A stretch of DNA of 64,000 nucleotides from Hydrogenimonas sp. (GTDB lineage Bacteria > Campylobacterota > Campylobacteria > Campylobacterales > Hydrogenimonadaceae). The stretch covers positions 806,001 through 870,000 of the forward strand of contig AP019005.1 of assembly GCA_003945285.1 (NCBI GenBank), written 5' to 3'. The translations under genes were made by a program, and so were the position numbers. The first letter of the stretch is position 1, and each line of letters starts with the position of its first letter. The notes under the pieces were generated by a model. That model searched no databases, had not been told where the DNA came from, and saw only the letters and a program-made list of their open reading frames with translations. This document shows, piece after piece, positions 37,428-46,320 of the stretch.

Positions 37428-37955
37428 CTACCAGCCTCCCTTTTCAAGATTTTTCGGCTCAACCCCTCTTGCAATCCGGTCGGCTTTTTTCAACATATAT
37501 GGTATGCGGAAATCTCCATACATCGACATAACGAACTCTTTCGCCTCATTCAGGGAAACTCCTGCACTTGTGACATAGAGCGGTGATCTGCTCCTGCCGC
37601 GGTAAATCGCCGTCTCATCTGGTATAGTTTTAAACCTGCTCTTGGCTACACCTATAACAGGCACACTCTTTTCAAGAGCGTCAAACAGATATTTTCCAAG
37701 TCCGGGTCTGCCCTTTTCATCAAGAAAAACGTAGCCGTCAATCAGAATCATATCCGGTGAAAGGGTGTATTTGCTGATCAGATGCAGAATGCATGGAAGC
37801 TCTCTTTTGAAAAAACTGCCTGGAATATACTCTTCAACACTGTTCAGGCGGCTTCGAAATACCGCTACTTCCTTCTTGCAGAAGCGGTCTGAAAATGCTA
37901 CACCCGCGACTGTAGCACCGTTTCGATGATAGCTTACGTCAATGGCCAGAATCAA
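37428..37955 (-). CDS. nfi: Endonuclease V
   Basis: Repairs deaminated bases by cutting DNA near deoxyinosine. The 175 residues show AIDVSYH (Asp6), EEYIPGSFFKRELPCI (Glu52), LIDGYVFLDEKGRPGLGKYL (Asp73) and PVIGVAKSRF, which are the active-site blocks of the family. It is shorter than the usual 210-230 residues. The only start giving a full first strand is TTG at 37955 with a weak ribosome site; an upstream ATG is out of frame. It stands alone between pssA (convergent) and a repeat copy. Confidence 0.85.
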   Translation of the reverse strand: MILAIDVSYHRNGATVAGVAFSDRFCKKEVAVFRSRLNSVEEYIPGSFFKRELPCILHLISKYTLSPDMILIDGYVFLDEKGRPGLGKYLFDALEKSVPVIGVAKSRFKTIPDETAIYRGRSRSPLYVTSAGVSLNEAKEFVMSMYGDFRIPYMLKKADRIARGVEPKNLEKGGW

Positions 37956-37980
37956 GAAAACTCTTTTCCATAATCTCTAT

Positions 37981-38070
37981 CTTTCTTTATACGCCAAATT
38001 TGTCAGCCCCTGGATTTGAGCGGAAAAATATCGTTCAAAAAACCGTGCTTGCCCGTCAGGGCGATTTTTA
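37981..38070 (+). repeat. Dispersed repeat family 1, left half only
   Basis: ACGCCAAATTTGTCAGCCCC, TGGATTTGAGCGGAAAAATA and TCGTTCAAAAAACCGTGCTT, then GCCCGTCAGGGCG, match the left halves at 8235, 50400 (minus) and 57535 (minus). The right terminal repeat is missing in the expected place near 38143. The remaining bases to 38229 hold no gene I can recognise. Confidence 0.65.
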
Positions 38071-38229
38071 GATATCGATCTATTTAACCAAAAAATGGCT
38101 GACCGCCTTATTGATTACAATACTATTTTCCTCATCACTCTCTTCAAATGAAATCTCCGGCACAATACTTGTTCGAAAATCATTCTGAGTGCCACATGTG
38201 GTGGACTAATACATTGGATGAAGAGCTCT

Positions 38230-39579
38230 CTACATCCACTCCACCACTTTGGCGACCTCTTCGGCTATGAAGCACTTCATGGGTGTCTTGAACGACGGTT
38301 TGTTGGGGACTATAGCTTTTGAAAAGCCGAGTGTATGGGCCTCTCTGAGGCGCTGTTCGAGGTGGAACACTTCACGTATGTCGCCTATCAGGCTCACCTC
38401 TCCTATAAAGACGCTCTCACCGCTGAGAGGGCGGTTTCTGAAGCTGCTTATTATGGCGGCTATAATGGCGAGGTCGGCGGCCGGTTCGTTTATCTTTATG
38501 CCGCCTGCGATGTTTACGAAGACATCGTACTGGTTGAATGGAAGGTCGAGTTTTTTCTCCAGAAGTGCCAGCAGCATCGTAAGGCGGCTGGCGTCGTAGC
38601 CGGTGGTTGAGCGCTTGGGATTGCCGTAGCCGCTCTCCGCTACAAGCGCCTGAACCTCTATGACGAGCGGCCTTGTTCCTTCCATGATGACGGTAACCGC
38701 GCTTCCCGCCTGCGGTTTGCCGCGGCTGAAAAATTTGCCGGCGATATCTTTTGCGCTGACCAACCCCTCGTGGGTCATCTCGAAAATACCGACTTCGCTG
38801 GTGCTGCCGAAGCGGTTTTTGAAGGCTCTGAGCATACGTATCTCTTTGCTTGCGTCCCCTTCGAAATACAAGACGGTATCGACCATATGTTCGAGTACGC
38901 GGGGACCGGCTATCGAGCCCTCTTTCGTTATGTGGCCTATGATGAAGACGGGAATCTGCTTCTCTTTCGCAAGCCTCATGAGGTCGAACGTTATGGTTCG
39001 CACCTGCGTTACGCTGCCGGGAGCCGAGGGTATAGAGTCGGAGTAGAGGGTCTGGATGGAGTCTATGATGATGAGGTCGTATCCGCTTTTGGAGATCTCC
39101 GCCATTACCGCTTCGAGCCGTATTTCGCCGAGCAGGTACAGAGAGTCGCTGTTGGCTCCAAGCCTGTTCGCACGCATCTTTATCTGTGCGCCTGACTCTT
39201 CGCCGCTTACATAGAGAACTCTTCTGTTGCGATTAGCCAGGTTTCCCCCGATTTTAAGGAGCAGGGTCGACTTTCCGATACCTGGGCTGCCGCCGATGAG
39301 TACGAGAGAGCCGGGTACTATACCGCCGCCGAGTACCAGGTCCAGCTCGCTGTCTCCGCTGGTAAACCTTGTAACCTCCTCCTCTTCTATTTCAGTTATC
39401 GGTTTGGCATTCGCCGCGGAACCGGAGCTCTGAGAGATTTCGGCCATCACCTTCCGCTGCTCTGCGGAGAGCTCAATGAAACTCTCCCATGCGCCGCAGT
39501 TCGGACACTTGCCCATCCATTTGGCGCTCTGCATTCCGCATGCCTGGCACTCGAAGAGCGGGTTTTTCTTCTTAGCCAT
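38230..39579 (-). CDS. radA: DNA repair protein RadA (Sms)
   Basis: RecA-like ATPase that helps branch migration in homologous recombination. The 449 residues have the N-terminal zinc motif (Cys11, 14, 25, 28), Walker A in IGGSPGIGKSTLLLKI, the RadA KNRFG motif (RAFKNRFGSTSEVG) and a C-terminal Lon-like domain (SGYGNPKRSTTGYDASRLTMLLALLEKK). It overlaps the end of ftsY by 8 bp and is the last gene of the tlpA-ftsY-radA operon. Confidence 0.97.
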   Translation of the reverse strand: MAKKKNPLFECQACGMQSAKWMGKCPNCGAWESFIELSAEQRKVMAEISQSSGSAANAKPITEIEEEEVTRFTSGDSELDLVLGGGIVPGSLVLIGGSPGIGKSTLLLKIGGNLANRNRRVLYVSGEESGAQIKMRANRLGANSDSLYLLGEIRLEAVMAEISKSGYDLIIIDSIQTLYSDSIPSAPGSVTQVRTITFDLMRLAKEKQIPVFIIGHITKEGSIAGPRVLEHMVDTVLYFEGDASKEIRMLRAFKNRFGSTSEVGIFEMTHEGLVSAKDIAGKFFSRGKPQAGSAVTVIMEGTRPLVIEVQALVAESGYGNPKRSTTGYDASRLTMLLALLEKKLDLPFNQYDVFVNIAGGIKINEPAADLAIIAAIISSFRNRPLSGESVFIGEVSLIGDIREVFHLEQRLREAHTLGFSKAIVPNKPSFKTPMKCFIAEEVAKVVEWM

Positions 39580-40705
39580 TTTCGGCCAGTTCCTCCGCTT
39601 TGTACCTTTTTAAAACGCTCCCCTCTTTTGCGACGACCTCTACAGAGTCTGTGGCCGGATCGGCCCGGAGTCTGAATGTATCTCCGCTCTCTGTCTCTTT
39701 GACGAAGTGTTTTGAGAGCATCTCGTAACCGTCGGCTTCCAGAAGCTTTTGGAGCCTGCCTATCTCTTTTTCGGAGAGGTTCTGTACATCTACATTGTGG
39801 AGTCTGCCGCTCGACGGTACCGCACCCTTCGACTCTTCCGTAAAGATGGCGTCCAGAATCGTGTCGACGAACTCTTTCGGATCGAAAGGTATGAGGTCTT
39901 CGGCCTTTTCCCCAACGCCGACAAAGTAGATGGGCAGCTTCAGCTCTTCGGCGATGCTGAAGAGTGCTCCCCCCTTTGCCGTGCCGTCAAGTTTGGTGAT
40001 TATTATGCCGTCTATCGAAATCATATCGTTGAATGCTCTCGCCTGGTTGATCGCACTGTTACCCTGTGTGCCGTCGAGGATAAGTATCTTTCTGTGGGGC
40101 GCCCCCTCCATCGCCTTGGAGCAGACCCGGACGATCTTTTTCAGCTCTTCGGCCAGGTTCGTCTGGGTGTGCAGACGCCCTGCCGTGTCGATAATGACAC
40201 GGTCTATCCCTTTCGCTTTGGCGGAGCTGATGGCGTCGTAGGCGACGGCGGATGGGTCGTGCCCCTGTTTTGTGTAGACGATGGGAACATCCAGCTTTTC
40301 TGCCCAGGTTTTCAACTGCTCTATGGCGGCTGCCCTGAATGTGTCGGCAGCCCCCAGCATCACCGTTTTCCCTTCGCTTCTGTACCTCTGTGCCAGTTTC
40401 GCTATCGTCGTAGTTTTGCCTGCACCGTTTACACCGACTATAAGTTCCACGAAGGGCTTCTGATCACCCGGCTCTATCTTTTCAGCGCGATAGATGAAGA
40501 GCGAAATCAGCGTGTTGTAGAGTTGTGTGCGGTTTATCTTTTCCGGAAGTGACTCGATGATTTTTTCCACAAGGTCGTAGCTGACATCGGCTTCAAGCAG
40601 AAGATCTTCGAGCTCTTCCGAAGAGATTTTGTCACGTTTTGCCGGCTCCGCCGACTGTATCGCCTCTATGGTCTTTTTGAGTCCTTTTTTGAGAAATGAG
40701 AACAT
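39572..40705 (-). CDS. ftsY: Signal recognition particle receptor FtsY with a C-terminal extension
   Basis: GTPase that docks the SRP-ribosome complex at the membrane. The 377 residues lack a long acidic N-terminal domain and have the NG domain: Walker A GVNGAGKTTT (91-100), DTAGR (173-177), TKLDGTAKGG (237-246) and GVGEKAEDLIPF (263-274). The NG domain should end at about 288 (DTILDAIF). A further 88 residues follow (ESKGAVPSSG to the end) with a helix, a strand-rich FRLRADPATDSVEVVAKEG and an acidic tail. I know no such extension in classical FtsY. It overlaps the thioredoxin-like gene by one base and radA by 8. Confidence 0.95.
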   Translation of the reverse strand: MFSFLKKGLKKTIEAIQSAEPAKRDKISSEELEDLLLEADVSYDLVEKIIESLPEKINRTQLYNTLISLFIYRAEKIEPGDQKPFVELIVGVNGAGKTTTIAKLAQRYRSEGKTVMLGAADTFRAAAIEQLKTWAEKLDVPIVYTKQGHDPSAVAYDAISSAKAKGIDRVIIDTAGRLHTQTNLAEELKKIVRVCSKAMEGAPHRKILILDGTQGNSAINQARAFNDMISIDGIIITKLDGTAKGGALFSIAEELKLPIYFVGVGEKAEDLIPFDPKEFVDTILDAIFTEESKGAVPSSGRLHNVDVQNLSEKEIGRLQKLLEADGYEMLSKHFVKETESGDTFRLRADPATDSVEVVAKEGSVLKRYKAEELAENG

Positions 40706-41274
40706 TATCTGCCTGCCTCCTTCAGAGCATCTTTGATATCGCTCTCGAGCATCTCTTCGGGCACCATTCCTATGTAGTGGCGGAAGTACTTTCCGTTTAC
40801 GAAGAGAACCATCATCGGGATGGAGAAGTTTTGCGGTTGGTGCAGCATATCGGCGGTTACCGAAGCGAGCTTCATGTTTTCCGCGGAGTTGGAGACGAAA
40901 TAGTTTATTTCATGATCCTGTTTGAACCTCTTTATGACTCTTTGGGGTACATGCTCTTCAACCAGTACGGCGACTACTTTGATCTTTCCGGCATATCTGT
41001 TCTGAAGGCTGACCAGGTGCGGTATTTCGGCTTTGCACGGAGGGCACCATGTAGCGAAGAAATTGAGCAGCACCACCGGTTCTTCGACATCGAAAGATAT
41101 CCCTTCGTCGTTCAGGGTCGCTTTTACTGTAGTGTTCGTATCTTTTAAAACGAAAGATTTGACTCTCTTTTCGACCTTTTCACTCTTTGTGCTCTCCTCT
41201 CTCTTCTCCGTACAGCCTGTAAGAAGAGAGGCCGCCAGCACGATGGCACACAGCGATACTATTTTCAATTTCAT
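40705..41274 (-). CDS. TlpA-like thioredoxin-fold lipoprotein
   Basis: The 189-residue protein has a lipoprotein signal (SLLTGC, lipidated Cys21), a charged linker and a thioredoxin fold with WCPPC (Cys77, Cys80). It should be membrane-anchored in the periplasm and reduce or exchange disulfides, for example during cytochrome c maturation; the target is not shown by the sequence. I start at MKLKIVS (41274) because the earlier in-frame ATG overlaps AAGG. It is the first gene of the operon with ftsY and radA. Confidence 0.88.
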   Translation of the reverse strand: MKLKIVSLCAIVLAASLLTGCTEKREESTKSEKVEKRVKSFVLKDTNTTVKATLNDEGISFDVEEPVVLLNFFATWCPPCKAEIPHLVSLQNRYAGKIKVVAVLVEEHVPQRVIKRFKQDHEINYFVSNSAENMKLASVTADMLHQPQNFSIPMMVLFVNGKYFRHYIGMVPEEMLESDIKDALKEAGR

Positions 41275-41339
41275 AATGATTCGCATCCTTCGGATATTTT
41301 GTTAAAATAGAGCCCATTATATTCAAAAAGGGCTTAAAC

Positions 41340-41933
41340 TTGGACAAACGGGTATTTAGGGAAATCTGCCTGAAACGGCTCGAAAAGGCTTCCGGAAGGG
41401 GCAGGTTATATAGAAGCCGCCTGGTTATGCGGCGCGTAGAGTATATTATAAAAAAATATAATCCAAAATCCGTTTTGTTCTATATGCCGATCTCTCATGA
41501 ACCGGACCTCAGACCGCTATTCAGACGGTTTGCCGGGCGTATGAAGATATATGTTCCATTTATGGAAGGAAAAAGTTTTAAACTGGTACAATATAGACTG
41601 CCTCTGCGAAAAAAACGCTTTGGCATAATAGAACCGAATAATTCACATTTTTATCTGCCGAAAATAGATATGGCGGTCGTTCCGGTCGTGGGGGTTGACG
41701 GAAAGATGCGCCGCATAGGATTTGGAAAAGGTATGTACGACAGGTTTTTTGCATCGTTGAAAGAGAGACCGATAACACTGTTTGTACAGATCTCCAAGTG
41801 TTATACGAAGGAGATCGTTACCGATAGTTTTGATATCGAGGCAGACTATTATATAACCCCCGAAGATATTATAGTCCGAGGGAAACGATATGTTGACAGA
41901 GATTTTGATAGGAGGTGCCGCAGCAGCCGTTAG
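41340..41933 (+). CDS. 5-formyltetrahydrofolate cyclo-ligase family protein
   Basis: Converts 5-formyl-THF to 5,10-methenyl-THF with ATP. The 197 residues show SVLFYMPISHEPDLRPL, YVPFMEGKSFKLVQY, KKRFGIIEP and the signature RRIGFGKGMYDRFF. The start is TTG at 41340, seven bases after AAAAGGG; no ATG fits. TAAAAT near 41303 is a likely -10 box. Its last 44 bases overlap the RNase Y start, so translation is likely coupled. Confidence 0.88.
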   Translation: MDKRVFREICLKRLEKASGRGRLYRSRLVMRRVEYIIKKYNPKSVLFYMPISHEPDLRPLFRRFAGRMKIYVPFMEGKSFKLVQYRLPLRKKRFGIIEPNNSHFYLPKIDMAVVPVVGVDGKMRRIGFGKGMYDRFFASLKERPITLFVQISKCYTKEIVTDSFDIEADYYITPEDIIVRGKRYVDRDFDRRCRSSR

Positions 41934-43458
41934 CGGAGTTGCAGCATTTTTTATAACGAGAAAGATAGACGCTTCCAAGTACGATATATACGTAGAGCAG
42001 GCCAGGGCGAAGGCCAAGGCGATAGAGCACGAAGCGGAGGTGGTTCTTCAAAACGCCAAGCTGAAAGTCGCCGAAGCCGAGCTGGAAGCGAAGCAGAAGT
42101 ATGAAGAGGAGATTAAGCGGGTCAACAGTGAGTTCAACGCCCGCATGGCACAGTTGGAGAAGAGGGAGGAGGCGCTCACCTACAGACTCGAAAACGAGTT
42201 GAAACAGGCGGCCGAAGAGAAAGAGGAGATAAAAAAGGAGAAGGCCGAACTCAAGCTGATTCACGAGAGGCTGGAGTCTCTGAAAAGAGAGTATGAGCAG
42301 AAACGGAAAGAGGCGCTGAAGATTCTCGAACGTGCATCCGGGCTTACGGATGAAGAGGCTCGTGAGCTGGTACTTAAAGAGGCGGAGAAAGAGGCACGGG
42401 GAGAGATAGCCCATATAGTGCGAAAATATGAAGCTGAAGCGAAGGTGGAGGCGAAGCGCAAAGCCAACTATATACTTGCCCAGGCTACCACGCGCTATGC
42501 AGGGGATTTTGCCGCGGAGCGACTCATAAATGTCGTTCATCTTCCGGATGACGAACTGAAGGGGCGCATTATCGGAAAAGAGGGTCGCAACATAAAGACT
42601 CTCGAGATGCTTCTCGGCGTAGATATAATTATAGACGATACTCCCGGTGCCATAATTTTGAGCAGCTTCAACCTCTACCGCCGTGCTATAGCCACCAGAA
42701 CCATAGAGCTTCTTATCGAAGATGGCAGGATACAGCCCGCCCGCATAGAGGAGATATACGAGAGAGTTACCGAAGAGTTCGAACAGAAGGTGCTTGAAGA
42801 GGGGGAACAGATTGTAGTGGATCTGGGACTCTCGTCGATGCATCCTGAGATCGTCAAACTCATAGGCAGGTTACGCTACCGTGCAAGTTACGGGCAGAAT
42901 GCGCTGGGTCACTCTCTGGAGGTCGCACACCTCGCCGGGATCATGGCCGCCGAGATGGGAGGAGATGACGTACTGGCCAGGCGCGCCGGAATACTTCACG
43001 ATATCGGCAAGGCGCTGACGCACGAGTATGCGGGAAGCCACGTAGATCTCGGTGCCGAAATATGCAAACGCTACAAAGAGCACCCGGTAGTTATAAACGC
43101 CATATATGCCCACCACGGCCATGAAGAGCCCGAAAGCGTCGAGTCGGCCGCCGTATGTGCCGCAGATACACTCTCAGCCGCAAGGCCGGGTGCGAGACGC
43201 GAAGTGCTGGAGAGCTTCCTTAAAAGGGTGAAGGAGATCGAAGAGATTGCGACATCCAAACCGGGAGTTCATCACGCCTACGCCATAAACGCAGGCCGGG
43301 AGGTGAGGGTTATCGTTAACGCTTCACTCATAAACGACGACGAAGCCGTACTCCTAAGCAAAGAGATTTCGGAAGATATAGAAAAAAGTGTACAATATCC
43401 GGGCGAGATAAAGGTGAATGTTATCCGAGAGACACGGGCGATCAACTACGCCAGATAG
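41890..43458 (+). CDS. rny: Ribonuclease Y
   Basis: Membrane-anchored endoribonuclease that starts mRNA decay. The 522 residues have an N-terminal membrane helix (about 4-23), a long coiled coil (25-175), a KH domain (GRIIGKEGRNIKTLEMLLGVDIIIDDTP, about 217-245) and an HD domain with LHDIGKALTHE. VHHAYAINAGREVRVIV near the C-terminus is typical. Length is normal. The ATG lies inside the folate cyclo-ligase gene. Confidence 0.97.
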   Translation: MLTEILIGGAAAAVSGVAAFFITRKIDASKYDIYVEQARAKAKAIEHEAEVVLQNAKLKVAEAELEAKQKYEEEIKRVNSEFNARMAQLEKREEALTYRLENELKQAAEEKEEIKKEKAELKLIHERLESLKREYEQKRKEALKILERASGLTDEEARELVLKEAEKEARGEIAHIVRKYEAEAKVEAKRKANYILAQATTRYAGDFAAERLINVVHLPDDELKGRIIGKEGRNIKTLEMLLGVDIIIDDTPGAIILSSFNLYRRAIATRTIELLIEDGRIQPARIEEIYERVTEEFEQKVLEEGEQIVVDLGLSSMHPEIVKLIGRLRYRASYGQNALGHSLEVAHLAGIMAAEMGGDDVLARRAGILHDIGKALTHEYAGSHVDLGAEICKRYKEHPVVINAIYAHHGHEEPESVESAAVCAADTLSAARPGARREVLESFLKRVKEIEEIATSKPGVHHAYAINAGREVRVIVNASLINDDEAVLLSKEISEDIEKSVQYPGEIKVNVIRETRAINYAR

Positions 43459-43506
43459 CGGAGGGTACACTTTTTTCAAAGGCGCAAGGCGCAGCGTCGC
43501 ACGCCG

Positions 43507-43533
43507 AAGAGGATATGCGCAAAGCATCCTCTT
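43507..43533 (+). terminator. Inverted repeat after rny
   Basis: AAGAGGAT (43507-43514) pairs perfectly with ATCCTCTT (43526-43533), with an inner GC pairing possible. It lies about 48 bases after the rny stop in a GC-rich region (GGCGCAAGGCGC). No T-run follows on the plus strand. Confidence 0.35.
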
Positions 43534-43600
43534 ACGGCCGGAGACTTCGCCGCAGCAGAGCATATAAAACAATCTATCAACAATCAAGGAGCTTAAAACC

Positions 43601-43903
43601 ATGTCTGAAAGAACTGTAAACAGATGCGGCCAGATCGAGGCCTACTTTAGGCGTGAAGAGCGGTACGAGGGTCTGCAGCTGGTTTTCAAGGAGCATCCCG
43701 AGCTGAAAGATGAGATTCTTCAGGCTATAGACGAAACGATAAAAGAGACCGGTGCAGCGCCTGCTGTTTTCGAAAACAGTGAAAAGGTAGGCTCTACCCC
43801 TTACGCCTTCTACATAGAGTTCAATGACGATTACGACAAAGATGGGGGAAACTTTTTCGAAATACTCCTGAAGAAGCTCGGAATAGACAGGTGCGAGCAG
43901 TAA
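43601..43903 (+). CDS. Small DDYDK-motif protein of unknown function, paralogue B
   Basis: The 100-residue soluble protein has REERYEGLQLVFKE in the N-terminal half and IEFNDDYDKDGG followed by KLGIDRCEQ at the end. Both blocks recur in the 92-residue protein at 36492. Between them lies a variable stretch. I know no family for it. AAGGAG precedes the ATG. It sits between rny and the convergent CDF transporter. The paralogy argues for a real, conserved family rather than a chance frame. Confidence 0.8.
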   Translation: MSERTVNRCGQIEAYFRREERYEGLQLVFKEHPELKDEILQAIDETIKETGAAPAVFENSEKVGSTPYAFYIEFNDDYDKDGGNFFEILLKKLGIDRCEQ

Positions 43904-43915
43904 CGGCCCGCAACG

Positions 43916-44830
43916 TCAGCTCTTCCCGGCGCTCTCTCCGAGTGCCTGCTCCTCTTCGTTTATGACGGAGTCGTCGTAGGGGTCGAGATGAATGTTTATC
44001 AGCCAGTCCGCTTTCGGGTTGATCGCTTTTATCTTAGCCTCGACGTTATCGCCTATCCTGTGCGCTTCCAGCAGTGAAATATCGGGCGTAAATACAAGGT
44101 GTACATCTACAAAGTAGTCATTCCCGGCTTTCCTTGTCTTAAGCCAGTGGTAGTCGGTAATACCGGGTTCGGACTCGATCACGCTCCTGATCTTCTGAAC
44201 CGTCTCTTCATCTAGCGATACATCCATCAGCACCAGAATCCCCTCTTTTATGAGCTCGAATGCGGAGTAGACGATATAGAGTGCTATCAGAATACCCAGA
44301 ATTGCGTCTATCATGAAAAAGTCGGTGAAGTATATGATCACCAGGGAGACGAGTATGGCACCGTTGCTCAAAAGGTCGGTCTTGTAGTGGAGCGCGTCCG
44401 ATTTTATTACCATGCTGTTCGTCACTTCGGCCACATGGTTCAAAAACATTACAAGAGCTCCGGTCATCACTATGGATACAACCATGACACCGATAGAGAT
44501 GTCCAGGTGTGTCACCGGTTCGGCACCGATTATCTTCTGAATCGCTTCGTAGAAGATGTATATACCGGATGCGGTGATGATTACACCCTCTATGACCGCG
44601 GCTATCGCTTCTATCTTGCCGCGTCCGTAGTTGAATCTCTCATCCGCCGGTTTTTCCGCATTCGTAACGGCAAAAAGGTTGAAGAGAGATACGGCCAGGT
44701 CTAGGCCGGAGTCTATAGCAGAGGCGAGTACGGCCACGGAGCCGCTGATGATTCCTACGATCAGTTTTATAACTACAAGCGTAACGGCTACCGACGAACT
44801 TATGATTGTGGCTTTTTTCTGCAGGGTCAT
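43916..44830 (-). CDS. Cation diffusion facilitator (FieF/CzcD-type metal exporter)
   Basis: Proton-coupled exporter of divalent metals such as Zn or Fe. The 304 residues have six membrane segments, SAIDSGLDLAVSLFNLFA and ALHYKTDLLSNGAIL as the two metal-site helices (Asp pairs, with DALHYKTD carrying the H-x3-D of segment V), and a C-terminal cytosolic domain with HWLKTRKAGNDYFVDVHLVF. GGAGAG precedes the ATG. It diverges from cmoB. The exact metal is not shown. Confidence 0.93.
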   Translation of the reverse strand: MTLQKKATIISSSVAVTLVVIKLIVGIISGSVAVLASAIDSGLDLAVSLFNLFAVTNAEKPADERFNYGRGKIEAIAAVIEGVIITASGIYIFYEAIQKIIGAEPVTHLDISIGVMVVSIVMTGALVMFLNHVAEVTNSMVIKSDALHYKTDLLSNGAILVSLVIIYFTDFFMIDAILGILIALYIVYSAFELIKEGILVLMDVSLDEETVQKIRSVIESEPGITDYHWLKTRKAGNDYFVDVHLVFTPDISLLEAHRIGDNVEAKIKAINPKADWLINIHLDPYDDSVINEEEQALGESAGKS

Positions 44831-44903
44831 TTTGAAATTTCTCTCCGGTTTTAATGCTCATTGCGGGATGAAGAGCAGTGGCGGAATTTTATCCAACTTT
44901 AAC

Positions 44904-44909
44904 TATAAT
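44904..44909 (+). promoter_or_regulatory. -10 box seven bases before cmoB
   Basis: TATAAT lies seven bases upstream of the cmoB ATG with only CTTCTTT between, so no Shine-Dalgarno site is possible. It predicts a leaderless cmoB mRNA. No -35 match is visible. Confidence 0.55.
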
Positions 44910-44916
44910 CTTCTTT

Positions 44917-45822
44917 ATGGAGTTGAAAAAGATAATAGAGGAGCGCAGGGCCTGGCTGAAGTGGAAAAATATTGCACCGCTTCGAGAGGCGCTTTCGGCC
45001 CTGCCCGAGATAGAAGATGTTGAGGTGGAGCTGGGAGACTGGATAAGACTCCGTTCCCCGTCGTGCACGGAGGAGCATAGAGTTGTGCTGGATGAAGCAG
45101 CTAGGATGATGAAGCCGTGGAGAAAAGGCCCTTTCGATCTCTTCGGAGTCCGCATAGACAGCGAGTGGCGCAGCTATATGAAGTACAATCTGCTGAGGCC
45201 ATTTCTCGACCTGGAGGGGAAGTGTGTGGCCGATGTCGGGTGTAACAACGGCTACTATATGTTCAGAATGCTGGAGTTTTCTCCGAAATCGATTGTCGGT
45301 GTAGATCCGTCGCCGCTCTTTTTTACGCAGTTCGGGCTTATAAACCGCTACCTGCGCAGCGACAGGGTGCGTTACGAGATGCTGGGAATTGAACATATGC
45401 CCGGTTTTGCCGATATGTTTGATACGGTTATATGTCTCGGAGTGCTTTACCACAGGAGTGATCCGATAGTCGCACTGAAGGCCCTGAAGAGCTCTTTGAA
45501 AAGAGGCGGAGAGCTGATTTTGGATACATTCATGATAGATGGGGAGGAGCCTCTCTGTCTGGTACCGGAGTCTACCTATTCGAAGATATCGAATGTACAT
45601 TTCGTTCCTACGGTGACGGCTCTGGAGAACTGGTGCAAAAAGGCCGGCTTCGAGCGTTTCGAGGTTCTTGCCGCGGTGAAAACCGGGACGGAAGAGCAGC
45701 GCAAAACGGAGTGGATCGAGGGGCAGAGCCTCCAGGAGTTTCTGCATCCGCAAAATCCGGAACTTACGGTTGAGGGTTATCCTGCACCCAGAAGGGTCTA
45801 TGTGAGAGCCTACAGAAAGTAG
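44917..45822 (+). CDS. cmoB: tRNA U34 carboxymethyltransferase CmoB
   Basis: Uses carboxy-SAM to form 5-carboxymethoxyuridine at the tRNA wobble position. The 301 residues show [21 protein letters not shown], the SAM site [28 protein letters not shown] and the CmoB segment [15 protein letters not shown], ending with [11 protein letters not shown] start at [11 protein letters not shown] (44917) because the upstream in-frame ATG adds non-family residues and precedes the TATAAT box. The next gene follows after eight bases. Confidence 0.94.
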   Translation: MELKKIIEERRAWLKWKNIAPLREALSALPEIEDVEVELGDWIRLRSPSCTEEHRVVLDEAARMMKPWRKGPFDLFGVRIDSEWRSYMKYNLLRPFLDLEGKCVADVGCNNGYYMFRMLEFSPKSIVGVDPSPLFFTQFGLINRYLRSDRVRYEMLGIEHMPGFADMFDTVICLGVLYHRSDPIVALKALKSSLKRGGELILDTFMIDGEEPLCLVPESTYSKISNVHFVPTVTALENWCKKAGFERFEVLAAVKTGTEEQRKTEWIEGQSLQEFLHPQNPELTVEGYPAPRRVYVRAYRK

Positions 45823-45830
45823 AGGTAACT

Positions 45831-46307
45831 ATGGCAAAAGAGAGAGAAGATAATCAAGAGTCCGGAGAGAGTGGGGCAGAGCCCTCTTTCCCGGAAAATA
45901 TCGAACTAAAGACGCACGAACGAATAGACCAGTCTTTGTGCGGAACACTGCTGGAACTCAAAGAGGGGTATGCCAAAGTGGAGCTTCAGACGACAAGACA
46001 GATGGCGGTCGACGAGATGGGGCTCGTTCACGGGGGCTTCACTTTCGCCGCGGCTGATTTTGCGGCTATGGCGGCGGTAAACGATCCCAACGTGGTTCTT
46101 GTCGGTAGTGAGTGCCGTTTTCTCTCTCCTGTAAAGGTGGGCGACAGAGTTCTTTTCGAGGCGCACGAGCAGTACAGGGAGTCAAGAAAAAGGAAGATCA
46201 AGGTTATCGGTACGTTCGAAGATATAAAAGTGTTCGAAGGTGACTTTATGGCGGTTGTACTGGAGAGACACGTTCTCAAGCTGAAACTCCTCAAAGAGGA
46301 GGAGTAG
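45831..46307 (+). CDS. Hotdog-fold thioesterase (PaaI-like)
   Basis: The 158 residues have a charged 25-residue N-terminal stretch and one hotdog domain: MGLVHGGFTFAAADFAAMAAVN is the active-site helix with its HGG, and CRFLSPVKVGDRVLFEAHEQY the following strands. Such enzymes cleave acyl-CoA thioesters; the substrate is not evident. It follows cmoB after eight bases and converges with the MBL hydrolase gene. Confidence 0.82.
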   Translation: MAKEREDNQESGESGAEPSFPENIELKTHERIDQSLCGTLLELKEGYAKVELQTTRQMAVDEMGLVHGGFTFAAADFAAMAAVNDPNVVLVGSECRFLSPVKVGDRVLFEAHEQYRESRKRKIKVIGTFEDIKVFEGDFMAVVLERHVLKLKLLKEEE

Positions 46308-46320
46308 AGGTTCCGGTCGG

